Source of the DNA: a virus
Strand: one strand, 5' to 3'
Length of the DNA: 64,000 nucleotides
Virus record (IMG/VR): IMGVR_UViG_3300046780_000888
Span: 62,001-126,000 of that record
In this document: positions 15,680-23,424 of the stretch, piece after piece
Numbering within the stretch: position 1 is the first letter of the stretch
How the letters are laid out: each line of letters begins with the position of its first letter
Translations under genes and position numbers: made by a program
Notes under the pieces: generated by a model
What the model was told of the DNA's origin: nothing
Database searches by the model: none
Seen by the model: the letters and a program-made list of their open reading frames with translations, nothing else

Positions 15680-16167
15680 GTCGATTGGTCCTTTCCGGGA
15701 TCCAGAAGCGTACCGGCGCCGACCCATCGGAAAGCCTCGCCGTCGTGTTCCAAAACGCCAAGCGACGTGAGCGTCCTCAATATCATGTAGAGCGTGTCCC
15801 CGAGCGGGTTGGCGGACCAGAAAACCCACTTGTGTTCGCCCCATGCCGTGGCCTCCGGCCACTCCGGCAGAAGACCGAGCACGACACCGAGATGGTACGC
15901 AGCAACGTCGAAGTCGGTCCACGTGGCGAGACGTGTCCGTAACGGCAAAACCAGCTCACCGAGCTTCGGTGTACTCGTTTCGCCCGCATCCGCGGGGCCG
16001 CCGTATGCTACGAGCAGCAAGACCTCGCGGACCATCTCCTTGCTCCAGGCCCAGTCGTCTATGCGAAGGTGTTGATACACTAGACTCGCCCCGACTTCGT
16101 CGCAGATGCGTTGCGCCTGAAGACAGTCAGCGTCCGTGATGGGCCGGGTATGGAGGTCACTCGTCAT
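15676..16167 (-). CDS. Unknown protein
   Basis: 163 residues. Helical N-terminal region (CLQAQRICDEVGASLVYQHL), a central segment rich in aromatic residues (WTDFDVAAYHLGVVLGLLPE) and a C-terminal part with a helix-like TLYMILRTLTSLGVLEHDG. The end resembles a winged-helix arrangement but no family can be named. Confidence 0.55.
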   Translation of the reverse strand: MTSDLHTRPITDADCLQAQRICDEVGASLVYQHLRIDDWAWSKEMVREVLLLVAYGGPADAGETSTPKLGELVLPLRTRLATWTDFDVAAYHLGVVLGLLPEWPEATAWGEHKWVFWSANPLGDTLYMILRTLTSLGVLEHDGEAFRWVGAGTLLDPGKDQST

Positions 16168-16169
16168 GG

Positions 16170-16421
16170 TCAGTATCCCTTGTTCGCGTCGCGCCGTAGA
16201 TCGCCACCGAGCATCGCCGCGCCGAGTTCTTGCAAGACGTGCCCGAGCGCCATCAGTTCGCGCCCGGTGAGATTACCGGGCGTCTCCGGGTCGAAGGTAT
16301 GGGTTAGACTCACGAAGGGCACCTCGAGGTGAACCGTGCGAATCGCATGGTCCTCCACCGTGGCGACGCCGAGGATTCTGACGCCACTCACCTTCGCGAG
16401 CTCGAATATCTGCTGGCTCAT
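16170..16421 (-). CDS. Small unknown protein
   Basis: 83 residues. A beta-rich first half (VRILGVATVEDHAIRTVHLE) is followed by helix LTGRELMALGHVLQELGAAM. It starts just left of the palindromic 16.4 kb intergenic region and so may be the first gene of a sub-operon. Not recognised. Confidence 0.5.
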   Translation of the reverse strand: MSQQIFELAKVSGVRILGVATVEDHAIRTVHLEVPFVSLTHTFDPETPGNLTGRELMALGHVLQELGAAMLGGDLRRDANKGY

Positions 16422-16442
16422 GCGCCCACGTATCTAGCACGA

Positions 16443-16462
16443 GCTAGCCACTCTGGCTAGCC
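16443..16462. repeat. Paired GCTAGCC intergenic repeat
   Basis: Two copies of GCTAGCC separated by six bases (ACTCTG). The same 7-6-7 arrangement (middle ATTGTG) occurs at 29212-29231. Each copy, with the flanking G, is the self-complementary GGCTAGCC. A further TCTAGC lies just to the left (16434-16439). Such CTAG-rich blocks recur in other gaps of this window. Possible protein-binding or promoter-associated site. Confidence 0.5.
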
Positions 16463-16474
16463 ACTTCGCGAAGT
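16463..16474. promoter_or_regulatory. 12-bp perfect palindrome ACTTCGCGAAGT
   Basis: ACTTCGCGAAGT reads the same on both strands and ends on the stop codon of the nucleotidyltransferase gene. It directly abuts the paired GCTAGCC repeat. It could be an operator for the gene starting at 16421 or a short stem in the transcript. Confidence 0.35.
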
Positions 16475-17031
16475 CAGTGGGACATGGCCCATTCGGCCTC
16501 TACCACCAGCGAGTCGAACTCCTTGGCGGCGTACTTCCCCAGCTCTTTCTTCACAATGGAGCGAGCGAGACCCCGCACCGTCCGCGGGTCGACGAGGAGA
16601 ACGTAGAGGTCGCCGAGATCCTTGTCCTCCCGTCCCGCCATCATCTTGAGCGCGATCATGTACTCGCGGGTGACGATGGGGATGCCGCCCTTCTCGAGCG
16701 GCTCCGCGTGCGAGCGCGCGTGCTCGAACAGCTCGTACCACTCGGAGTCTCGCTCCGGAACAATGACGTCGATCTGCACCCCGTTCGGGAGCCGGCCGCT
16801 GTATCCCGGCACGATGGCGAGGGGCTTGTCGACCGGGACTCCGGGGATTGGCGCTTCCGCGATGACGTCGATGTCGGCGGTCAGACGGTCGGAGCCGTAG
16901 ATCTGCATCGCGATGCCGCCGGCGAGCGCGATGTCCAGTCCCTCCTCCAGCGCCAGCGCATGCACCTCGTCGATGCTCGAGTCGATGACGTCGGGGGACA
17001 GGAACTTGTTGGCGATGTAGCGGCGGGTCAT
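16474..17031 (-). CDS. Nucleotidyltransferase (MNT/AbiEii-type fold)
   Basis: 185 residues. The signature ALAGGIAMQIYGSDRLTADI, followed by D, gives G38-G39 and the D53-x-D55 metal pair of the nucleotidyltransferase superfamily. A helical C-terminal region with KDLGDLYVLLVDP follows. Relatives include AbiEii toxins and MNT-domain enzymes that add nucleotides to RNA or protein. AbiEii normally pairs with an AbiEi antitoxin, and MNT with a HEPN partner; neither is recognised nearby. The overlapping upstream 81-residue gene could be a partner, but it shows no antitoxin motif. Confidence 0.7.
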   Translation of the reverse strand: MTRRYIANKFLSPDVIDSSIDEVHALALEEGLDIALAGGIAMQIYGSDRLTADIDVIAEAPIPGVPVDKPLAIVPGYSGRLPNGVQIDVIVPERDSEWYELFEHARSHAEPLEKGGIPIVTREYMIALKMMAGREDKDLGDLYVLLVDPRTVRGLARSIVKKELGKYAAKEFDSLVVEAEWAMSH

Positions 17032-17273
17032 TTGAGGCGCTCCCGAGCCAGCTCGTCCTCCAGAGCAATGACGGCGCGGCGGAGGCGCCAGACCTCACCC
17101 GCCAGGAGCCGCATCGCGAAGCTCCCCTCAATCCACGCTTGCTCCGTGAGCTGCTCGAGTGCTGCTACGGATAGCGGCGAGTAGGTGCCGTCTCGCAACA
17201 GGCGCTTGCGTTCTGTGACGCAGGCCTTGCAAAAGCACGGCTCCAGGGCTCGATGCGGCGGCGACTCCGTCAT
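17028..17273 (-). CDS. Small unknown helical protein
   Basis: 81 residues. A short Cys cluster at the start (EPCFCKACVTERKR) and two helices after it (LSVAALEQLTEQAWIEGSFA, LRRAVIALEDELARERLK). Overlaps both neighbours by ATGA. It is placed directly upstream of the nucleotidyltransferase and may act with it; this is inference from position only. Confidence 0.5.
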   Translation of the reverse strand: MTESPPHRALEPCFCKACVTERKRLLRDGTYSPLSVAALEQLTEQAWIEGSFAMRLLAGEVWRLRRAVIALEDELARERLK

Positions 17274-17800
17274 CGTGGCCCCATCGAGATGGTGACCAGG
17301 GTACGGCCGCCGCGCTGGATCTCGAGGATGACGGCCTCCTGCCGAAGGTCGGTCGCCAAGATCTCCGCCAGGTCTTCCATCTGCTTCTTGAAGACTGTGA
17401 CCGATGTCCCGAGCTCCGGGGTGTTCAAGAGGAAGATCTGTGCTCCCTTCTCGTCGACCGTGAGGCGCTCGCCGTCCTCGGTCTCCGTGTGCGTGTAGAT
17501 GCCACGCTGAAGCACGAACGTGGACGCCGGGTCACCGACTTGCTGCTTCCGGACTCGCCGCACGATGCGGACGACGTCGTCCATGGTCCACCGGGGCTTT
17601 CGCCCGACGTTGAAGCCAACGATGATCCGGGCCGCGTAGAGGGCTTTCTTGGCGGACCAGTTCTTGACGTTCGGCGTCAGACGCTCTTCCTCCCCGTGCA
17701 CGTAGAGCTTGCCGTTCGGGGAGAACCACCCGATGTCCCCCCGGTGGCCCCAGGAGAAGCGGCCGATGTTGGCCTCGAGCGAGATGTATTTTTTGCTCAT
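17270..17800 (-). CDS. Unknown protein
   Basis: 176 residues. The N-terminal part has aromatic and glycine turns (FSWGHRGDIGWFSPNGKLYV) and the middle is basic (MDDVVRIVRRVRKQQ). The C-terminal part is helical then beta (FKKQMEDLAEILATDLRQEA). Overlaps both neighbours by four bases. No family recognised. Confidence 0.55.
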   Translation of the reverse strand: MSKKYISLEANIGRFSWGHRGDIGWFSPNGKLYVHGEEERLTPNVKNWSAKKALYAARIIVGFNVGRKPRWTMDDVVRIVRRVRKQQVGDPASTFVLQRGIYTHTETEDGERLTVDEKGAQIFLLNTPELGTSVTVFKKQMEDLAEILATDLRQEAVILEIQRGGRTLVTISMGPR

Positions 17801-18000
17801 GGCGACCCCGCAGTCTTCGGGTCGTCTGCGTCCGAAGCCACGATGCCGCCTTCGAGAAGCTTGAACAGGAATATTCGAGCCAGATCGACGCCGCCGTCCA
17901 TTGGGATGTTCATGTAAACCGCGTTGAGGTGCGGCGCGCTCCGCTTCAAGAAAGCCACCGAGTCGTAGTGCGCTGGCGGCGGAGTATTGTTTTTGGTCAT
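17797..18000 (-). CDS. Small unknown protein
   Basis: 67 residues, containing AHYDSVAFLKRSAPHLNAVY and DLARIFLFKLLEGGIVASDA. ATG 18000 sits 10 bases after the preceding gene. Not recognised. Confidence 0.45.
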   Translation of the reverse strand: MTKNNTPPPAHYDSVAFLKRSAPHLNAVYMNIPMDGGVDLARIFLFKLLEGGIVASDADDPKTAGSP

Positions 18001-18010
18001 GGTCGTTCCT

Positions 18011-18310
18011 TCAGTGTAACTCGAGGCTTGCGGCTGGACGTGACAGCTTCAGCCGGAGCTTGAACCGCGTCACCGTACGCCGCATCCGAGCTACCCACAC
18101 CGGGTCTCGCCCCTCATGCCCCCTCCGATCGAGGTAGGCCTCCATTCGCGCGATGACGGGGACCATGCGATGAAGCATCATCGCCGGCTCGCCACGAGTC
18201 AGGACGTCGTCCAGCAGGGAACAGGTTTCGATAAGAATGGCAGCGATTGCGCTCGCTTGCTCCCTCTCCTTCTCGTCAGCCAGCTTCGCTGCTGTCTTCT
18301 TCCGCGGCAT
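18011..18310 (-). CDS. Small basic helical protein
   Basis: 99 residues from ATG 18310, preceded by GGAGGG. The start is Lys-rich (MPRKKTAAKLADEKEREQ), followed by hydrophobic helices (SAIAAILIETCSLLDDVLTR) and a basic end (RMRRTVTRFKLRLKLSR). It overlaps the upstream gene by 35 bases. Possible nucleic-acid-binding protein. Confidence 0.5.
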   Translation of the reverse strand: MPRKKTAAKLADEKEREQASAIAAILIETCSLLDDVLTRGEPAMMLHRMVPVIARMEAYLDRRGHEGRDPVWVARMRRTVTRFKLRLKLSRPAASLELH

Positions 18311-18662
18311 CGCCCCCTCCCTTCTTCCTCTTCGGCGCACCGTAGCCTGGGGGCTTCTCGACTTCACGCAAGGGATAGTCGGGCGGGAAGGCGACGTAGG
18401 CCTTGGACTCGGCGCCCTCGCCAGTCTCCTTCCGGTAGCGGAGGAGGCGCTGGGCGAGCACGTGCCCGTCCGTCCGGCAGCGCTCCAGGGCCTGGAGGAT
18501 GAAGCGATCGGCGGGGCGCATGAGAGCGACGCTCTGGAGCGACAGTTTCTTCCCGAGGCGCCGCACTGTGGGTGCGTCGCAGATCCGGTAGTACGTCGTG
18601 CCTGGGTCTCGGGTCAGCCGGTAGATCTTCCCCGGCTCCGCGTCGCGGGCAAAGACCGTCAT
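18276..18662 (-). CDS. Small unknown protein with charged tail
   Basis: 128 residues from ATG 18662 (ATGA overlap with the upstream stop). The start is beta-rich (MTVFARDAEPGKIYRLTRDP); a middle helix FILQALERCRTDGHVLAQRL and a low-complexity charged end (GAPKRKKGGGDAAEEDSSEA) follow. Not recognised. Confidence 0.55.
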   Translation of the reverse strand: MTVFARDAEPGKIYRLTRDPGTTYYRICDAPTVRRLGKKLSLQSVALMRPADRFILQALERCRTDGHVLAQRLLRYRKETGEGAESKAYVAFPPDYPLREVEKPPGYGAPKRKKGGGDAAEEDSSEAG

Positions 18663-19192
18663 GCGTCGCCGCCCTTCGACATCGCGACCGGAACCCCAGC
18701 GTCTTCGACCCTGATCTTTTCCGGCCGCATCGCGTTCTCCATGGCTCGGATGTCCGTGTAGGCTGCCTCGTAACTCTCCCTCTCCGGGTACTGCCTCCGG
18801 AGCAGAGCGAGGGCGATGTGCCGAGCCACGGTCAGGACGAGAATCGTCTCCTCGAGCGTCGTCGCGCGGTCCCTGATGGCCTCTACGCATTCCGTGGCCG
18901 TGAAAGCAATCTGCTGCGCTGCCCCCTGGTTGAGCGGCATCATGGCCCGGTGGCGGCGGAGCTCTGTTTCCACAATGGCCGCGCCAAGGTCCGAATTGCC
19001 AGGGACAAACAACTCCGTCCAATCATGCTCGGGGGCCTCTTTGCTGAAGACAGCGAGGAGCGCCTGCGTCGCCAGGTTCAGCCCAGATAGCGCCCACAGC
19101 GGATCTCGGGCGGCCCGCAGCGCGGCTTCGAGCGCCCCTCTCATGATGGTCCATATCTCCTCGCTGTTCTTCAAGATCGTCTCGTCCGTCAT
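18659..19192 (-). CDS. Unknown all-helical protein
   Basis: 177 residues, almost entirely helical (EEIWTIMRGALEAALRAARD, ECVEAIRDRATTLEETILVL). No membrane segment and no Cys pairs typical of a zinc site. It lies in the run of ATGA-coupled genes. Not recognised. Confidence 0.55.
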   Translation of the reverse strand: MTDETILKNSEEIWTIMRGALEAALRAARDPLWALSGLNLATQALLAVFSKEAPEHDWTELFVPGNSDLGAAIVETELRRHRAMMPLNQGAAQQIAFTATECVEAIRDRATTLEETILVLTVARHIALALLRRQYPERESYEAAYTDIRAMENAMRPEKIRVEDAGVPVAMSKGGDA

Positions 19193-19551
19193 GACTCGCT
19201 CTCCTTTGCCGTCGCGCGCAACACCGCGACCTCGTCCCGTGCGGCGGCCAGCTGGATGTACGCCTCGTCGAGGGCGCGAAGGAGCCCGCTCACGATGCGG
19301 GTCGCGTCTTCCGCCGACTGCTCGGTCCCTACCCTCTCCGTGTGGTGGCCGCCGTCCCGATGGATGACGGCGAGGAGGTCCCGAAACCAGCGGAGCTCTC
19401 CTCCCGCCGCGTCGCTCCCGGCCGAAGGAGGCTGGGAGATCCGGTAGCAGTGGGTGCGGAGCCGCTGAACGAGCGCTAGCAGCTCAGCCTCGCTCTCGGC
19501 CTCGAGCAGCTCAGCGATGAGCGATTCCGTTGTGTCCTGCTTGGCAGTCAT
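19189..19551 (-). CDS. Small helical protein with HxDGGxHT motif
   Basis: 120 residues. Two helical regions flank a central LLAVIHRDGGHHTERVGT. A very similar segment, LLALVHDDGGEHTRSLGV, is present in the adjacent upstream gene, also followed by a helix and an LxxLR-like end. The two proteins therefore share a duplicated domain of about 70 residues of unknown function. Confidence 0.55.
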   Translation of the reverse strand: MTAKQDTTESLIAELLEAESEAELLALVQRLRTHCYRISQPPSAGSDAAGGELRWFRDLLAVIHRDGGHHTERVGTEQSAEDATRIVSGLLRALDEAYIQLAAARDEVAVLRATAKESES

Positions 19552-20120
19552 AGGGTAAACCCCCCGGTTCTCATGCGCAGGGCTAACAGCTCACGCTTCG
19601 CCTCGACAAGTTCCCTGCGCTCTCGGAGCACGCGTTCCCGGGCGTCGTAGACGGAGCGCGTAACGCCGAGGCTTCGGGTGTGTTCGCCGCCGTCGTCGTG
19701 AACGAGGGCGAGAAGCCCCTCGAGCAACCCTTGGTAGTCCACTGGCTTTGCCGTCCGCCGTGCGTCATCGGTCTCTTCGTCGGTCACGGCTCCCAGAGGG
19801 GGTAGCGGATCCTCGACGATCTGACGCGCCGCCTCCTTCAGGATGCAGACGTAGCTCGAGGGGCTCGGACTGTCACCGTTGGCACGGAGCAGTTCGTCCA
19901 CACCATGACAGGAACTCGCAAGCGCGTCCCATTTCTCGAGCGGGATATCGTTGAACGCCTCCCGTCCGCTTGTGGCGCTCTTGAGCAGCCGCTCCCTGCC
20001 GAAGGCAAAGAAGACGGCGGTCCAAACGCGACGAGTCACGTATTGGGCGTAGTATCGCCGGTGCAGAGCCGTGCCTTCGGGGCCCGCCGTGTAGTTGGCC
20101 ATGTACTCAGCTCGCAACAT
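19548..20120 (-). CDS. Unknown protein sharing HxDGGxHT domain with its neighbour
   Basis: 190 residues from ATG 20120 with an AGGAG site. The N-terminal about 110 residues are unique (YAQYVTRRVWTAVFFAFGRE, VCILKEAARQIVEDP). The C-terminal about 75 residues carry LLALVHDDGGEHTRSLGV and match the product of the adjacent downstream gene. Probably arose by domain duplication within the operon. Confidence 0.55.
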   Translation of the reverse strand: MLRAEYMANYTAGPEGTALHRRYYAQYVTRRVWTAVFFAFGRERLLKSATSGREAFNDIPLEKWDALASSCHGVDELLRANGDSPSPSSYVCILKEAARQIVEDPLPPLGAVTDEETDDARRTAKPVDYQGLLEGLLALVHDDGGEHTRSLGVTRSVYDARERVLRERRELVEAKRELLALRMRTGGFTL

Positions 20121-20356
20121 CACTGCTCCTCTGTCCTTTGCGTTCGCCGCCGCCAAAACGGGTCGTACGCGAACGGGATATCGATCCATCGGAGGCCGTC
20201 GGTGCCGGTGAACGCCCTCGCATTCTTGGCCTCTGGGCCACCATGCGCACGAATGATCGCGTCCGCCTCTGGTGTCCAGCGGACGTACAGATCCGACTGG
20301 TGGTGGTCGAGCTGCTGTCCGGCGGCCTTGAGCTTGTCGTACAGACTTGCGCTCAT
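20120..20356 (-). CDS. Small unknown protein
   Basis: 78 residues, ATG 20356 behind a GGAGAG site. Contains YDKLKAAGQQLDHHQSDLYV, TPEADAIIRAHGG and a basic end. The stop overlaps the next start (TGATG). Not recognised. Confidence 0.55.
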   Translation of the reverse strand: MSASLYDKLKAAGQQLDHHQSDLYVRWTPEADAIIRAHGGPEAKNARAFTGTDGLRWIDIPFAYDPFWRRRTQRTEEQ

Positions 20357-20446
20357 CGAACTCTCCTTTCCTGAACCGTGCGGCAGCGGGGGTCGTTCGA
20401 GTAGAGCCCCGGTACCCCGCGATTTAGCGCGAGCAGGTTGCATTGG

Positions 20447-20818
20447 TCACCGTCCTTCCGATTGCGCATCCTTTCGGGACACGAGCGTTCCTCCTGTAGT
20501 CTCGCACCATTCCCTAAGCGCGAGAAGCGGGCGTTCTTTCACGAACACCAGATAGAGACAGGGCGCCGCCCAGCACTCCCGCCCGGCGCGACCGCAGCCC
20601 GGGCAGGGCTCCCCTTCTGACAGTCCGGCGTGCAGCTCGTGACCCTCCAGGAAGCGACGGTGGTGACTCTTGATTGCGACCTCGACCTGTGTCCAGAACA
20701 CCCGGTAGCTTGGGTGCGCTCCGATCAGGTAGCGGAGCTTCTTGCGCAGGCGCAGGAGCGACTCCTCGAGCCCGAGCGTGGCGATCCAGTCGTTGGCGAG
20801 CTGTTCGGGTGTTTTCAT
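20447..20818 (-). CDS. Small protein with Cys pairs
   Basis: 123 residues. A helical start (ANDWIATLGLEESLLRLRKK), then CPGCGRAGRECWAAPC that could form a zinc knuckle, then a hydrophobic LYLVFVKERPLLALREW. Overlaps the upstream gene by four bases. Not recognised. Confidence 0.55.
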   Translation of the reverse strand: MKTPEQLANDWIATLGLEESLLRLRKKLRYLIGAHPSYRVFWTQVEVAIKSHHRRFLEGHELHAGLSEGEPCPGCGRAGRECWAAPCLYLVFVKERPLLALREWCETTGGTLVSRKDAQSEGR

Positions 20819-21471
20819 TGTACCTCCGTCATGAATCGCTCGAGATCGATGAAGTCCGGAGAGCAGCGGTAGAGAGAGCGTAGCGCCATCGCCACTCGCT
20901 CAGTCTCTGCCGAGAATGCGTCCCATTGCGTCCGCACACTCGAGCCGCGCAAACTACTCTTCGCCAGTCCCAGTTTATCCGTTATTGCGTCCGACAGTGC
21001 GCCGGTCGCGAGGCCTATCTCATGGTAGGCGCACGAGGCCGGCGTGGCGCAGCACAGTCGGAGGTACCCCTGGTGCACCTCCTTAAATCGGCCGAATGCA
21101 TGCGACCCCTCCCGCGCCGGCAGCCCCAGTCGGTCACGCAGCACCTGATCGCAGTAACTGGAGAACTTCCAGTATACGCCGTGCGGCTGCAGCAGCAGCG
21201 CTCCGCTGGAACCTCGGGGCGCCCAATGCCCCGCAGCGTAGACTGCTGCAGAGGCGAGCGCGAGCTCCTCCGAGGAGAGCTTCTCGAAGAGTGAACGAAG
21301 CAACGGAGCGGTCTCGGGCCATTGCGCATCTAGCGACTCGGGGTCTTGCCCGACGGATGCCGCGTGCCCATACATCACGCGGCCGAGCAGGTATTGTGCC
21401 TGCTCGGACAAGCTACCCCAGGCCGGCTCCGCCAGCTCCTTGTACGCTCGCTCGAAGTCGAATTCTTTCAT
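20815..21471 (-). CDS. Unknown protein
   Basis: 218 residues, mostly helical, with a Cys/His-containing central part (QGYLRLCCATPASCAYHEIG) and a C-terminal helix (TQWDAFSAETERVAMALRSL). No catalytic motif recognised. ATG 21471 lies four bases left of the end of the next gene. Confidence 0.55.
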   Translation of the reverse strand: MKEFDFERAYKELAEPAWGSLSEQAQYLLGRVMYGHAASVGQDPESLDAQWPETAPLLRSLFEKLSSEELALASAAVYAAGHWAPRGSSGALLLQPHGVYWKFSSYCDQVLRDRLGLPAREGSHAFGRFKEVHQGYLRLCCATPASCAYHEIGLATGALSDAITDKLGLAKSSLRGSSVRTQWDAFSAETERVAMALRSLYRCSPDFIDLERFMTEVQ

Positions 21472-21474
21472 GGC

Positions 21475-21870
21475 TCATTTCCCCTTTCGGCACTCGGCCC
21501 CGTCCGCCACTCCGCGAAGGTACGCTTTCATCTCGGCCAGCGTCATCCGCTCGTGGCGCCCTCCGAAGCTGGGCTGCCCGGTACCGCTCTCCGTGAGCAC
21601 GCCGAGCGTGTAGCGGGCCGCAGGGCCACCGGCGTGGCCATTGTTGTCCATGACGAGGCACTCACCGGACGGTGGGCGCCACACGGAGAACGGGCAGTAG
21701 TAGCCGGTCACCTTGGCTTCTTTGGAGTGACCCGGGAGAACCTCACCCTCGCGGACGAATTTCCCGACCGGAACGCCCCATGCGCGAGCGCGCTCCTCGT
21801 TCACGCCCACGACACCGCGATCGGTCGCCTTGGCGGCGGAGAGCAGGAGAGCTTCGAGTTCCTTGTTCAT
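21475..21870 (-). CDS. Unknown protein
   Basis: 131 residues. Starts with a helix (KELEALLLSAAKATDRGVVG), then a beta-rich middle (YYCPFSVWRPPSGECLVMDN) and a short helical end (TLAEMKAYLRGVADGAE). Overlaps the upstream gene by ATGA. Not recognised. Confidence 0.55.
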   Translation of the reverse strand: MNKELEALLLSAAKATDRGVVGVNEERARAWGVPVGKFVREGEVLPGHSKEAKVTGYYCPFSVWRPPSGECLVMDNNGHAGGPAARYTLGVLTESGTGQPSFGGRHERMTLAEMKAYLRGVADGAECRKGK

Positions 21871-22052
21871 GACGGTGCAACCTCCTCAAGTTGGATGCGT
21901 ACGCGTAGGCCGAGGCCTTTCGGCCTACGCGTAATTTTACTCATGATGGTCACGCCTTCTTGGTGCGTGCACGGCGTTGCCGTCAGGTATTCTTTGCGGC
22001 CCGTGCGTTCGTTGATCGCCACGACGTGGTACAGGCGCGTCGCGTCTTTCAT
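21867..22052 (-). CDS. Small unknown protein
   Basis: 61 residues from ATG 22052 (ATGA overlap). Contains LYHVVAINERTGRKEYLTAT and a basic turn KITRRPKGLGLRVRIQLEEV. Small phage proteins with a YxVVAINE..GxKxYLT start are common; their role is unknown. Confidence 0.5.
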   Translation of the reverse strand: MKDATRLYHVVAINERTGRKEYLTATPCTHQEGVTIMSKITRRPKGLGLRVRIQLEEVAPS

Positions 22053-22339
22053 GGGACGTCCCTGGAGTCGAGCTGGCCCACAATCGTGCAATTCGCCGCG
22101 TTGATCTTGCGCCACTTCAGCATTGGGTCCGCCGCTAGCTCCGCCGCCGTGAAGTCCTCCAGAGACTGACGAGGTTCGTCCACTGTGACGAATACGGAGC
22201 CGCTACTCCACTGCTTGACCTCAAGAACGGTCCACACCTTGCTGCCTTCGCCACCTACGGCTTGGCCGGTGTCCCGGAGAAACTTACCCGAGAGACGGAC
22301 CCGGACCCCAGGCTCGAAGTGTCGGAACGCGCGCGTCAT
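22049..22339 (-). CDS. Small SH3-like barrel candidate
   Basis: 96 residues. The pattern FEPGVRVRLSGKFLRDTGQA, then VWTVLEVKQW and VFVTVDEP suggests a small five-stranded barrel, followed by helix DFTAAELAADPMLKWRKI. Overlaps both neighbours. No family named. Confidence 0.5.
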   Translation of the reverse strand: MTRAFRHFEPGVRVRLSGKFLRDTGQAVGGEGSKVWTVLEVKQWSSGSVFVTVDEPRQSLEDFTAAELAADPMLKWRKINAANCTIVGQLDSRDVP

Positions 22340-22725
22340 GACGCCCCCAGGTTCAGCCCGCGCTCGGCCGCTTCGTTCTTCTGACGGCAGAGGTCCGCCA
22401 GCTCCGCTCTATAGACTCGGATGAGCCGATCCGCTTCGATGACGCCGAACGCATCGTCCTGCAGGGCAGCCGTGAACGTTCCAGCGGCGCAGCCGAGGCT
22501 ATGAGCAATGCGCCACGACGGACCCATGTACGGGCAGGCGAGCCTCGCACAGTCGGCGTACCCTTTGAGGTATGCCATTGCGACGAGTGCTTTCTCTTGC
22601 GTCTCGGCGCTGTGCGCGCCGCACCCCTTGATGGCCTCGTCGAAACCCGTATCGTAGAGGGGCAGTCGTCCGAATTCGGACCAGAACTCCCGCAACGTGC
22701 GAAGTGTGCCGCTACTGATCGTCAT
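22336..22725 (-). CDS. Unknown helical protein
   Basis: 129 residues from ATG 22725 (ATGA overlap). Helical with several Cys (IKGCGAH, CARLACPYMG) and AFGVIEADRLIRVYRAELAD near the end. Not recognised. Confidence 0.5.
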   Translation of the reverse strand: MTISSGTLRTLREFWSEFGRLPLYDTGFDEAIKGCGAHSAETQEKALVAMAYLKGYADCARLACPYMGPSWRIAHSLGCAAGTFTAALQDDAFGVIEADRLIRVYRAELADLCRQKNEAAERGLNLGAS

Positions 22726-23087
22726 GAGACCACCTTTCCCTCCTGAGCCACGAGATCCACCCCACCGTAGGGCTTGCACGCCTTGGACAATCGCTCGCCT
22801 AGCTCGCCTAAGCCGCGATCCCAAAACCCCGTGCCGTGGCCGTTGCGCGTCAACCAAAAGTCATGGCCGCACTGCCCCGCGTCGAGCTCGGACAAATCCT
22901 CGAGATTCGACTCCACGAAGTCCGCGCAGTCTTTCGTGAGCTCCGCCAGGAGCTTCTCGTCAAAGTCGCCCGTGTCGTAGTTCTCATCCAGGGGCGACCC
23001 CTCGCCGTTCTCGTCACAGTCCGTTGAGGACCACAGGGCGCACTCGAGAAAGGCCTCCACAAATTCGGGCAAGTCGTCCAGTGTCAT
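22722..23087 (-). CDS. Small very acidic protein
   Basis: 121 residues from ATG 23087. Asp/Glu-rich (DENGEGSPLDENYDTGDFDE, VESNLEDLSELDAG) with a conserved-looking GHDFWLTRNGHGTGFWDRG near the C-terminus, a motif seen in many phage and Enterobacteria hypothetical proteins. Its acidity suggests DNA mimicry as one possibility, but this is speculation. Confidence 0.6.
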   Translation of the reverse strand: MTLDDLPEFVEAFLECALWSSTDCDENGEGSPLDENYDTGDFDEKLLAELTKDCADFVESNLEDLSELDAGQCGHDFWLTRNGHGTGFWDRGLGELGERLSKACKPYGGVDLVAQEGKVVS

Positions 23088-23395
23088 GGGGTACGCTCCT
23101 CTCTCAATCCGCCGAGTTTGCCCCGTCGGAAGCTTTTGCCGCCTTCCCACGTCTCGACCACGTATTCGGCCAGCGTCGCGGCGTACCTACGCGCCGCGAC
23201 GAGCCCGCGGCCAAGATCATGCCGTGCGTTCGGGATCGGTCCCTGAACGTAGAAAGCCCAGTTCCACGCGGCATGCCTGCCTTGCGCGAGTCCGCATCGG
23301 GTGCCGTCGAGCCTGTAACGGATGACGCGGGCAATCTGCCCCACCCCGACGCGTTCTTGGGCCGCTTGGTAGGGTGTGTAGACTTTGAGTGCCAT
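23084..23395 (-). CDS. Small basic unknown protein
   Basis: 103 residues from ATG 23395. Contains YTPYQAAQERVGVGQIARVI and WNWAFYVQGPIPNARHDLGR, with a basic C-terminal part. Overlaps the downstream gene by ATGA. Not recognised. Confidence 0.5.
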   Translation of the reverse strand: MALKVYTPYQAAQERVGVGQIARVIRYRLDGTRCGLAQGRHAAWNWAFYVQGPIPNARHDLGRGLVAARRYAATLAEYVVETWEGGKSFRRGKLGGLREERTP

Positions 23396-23424
23396 AGCGC
23401 TTGGTCTCCCGTTGAACCTGCAGC

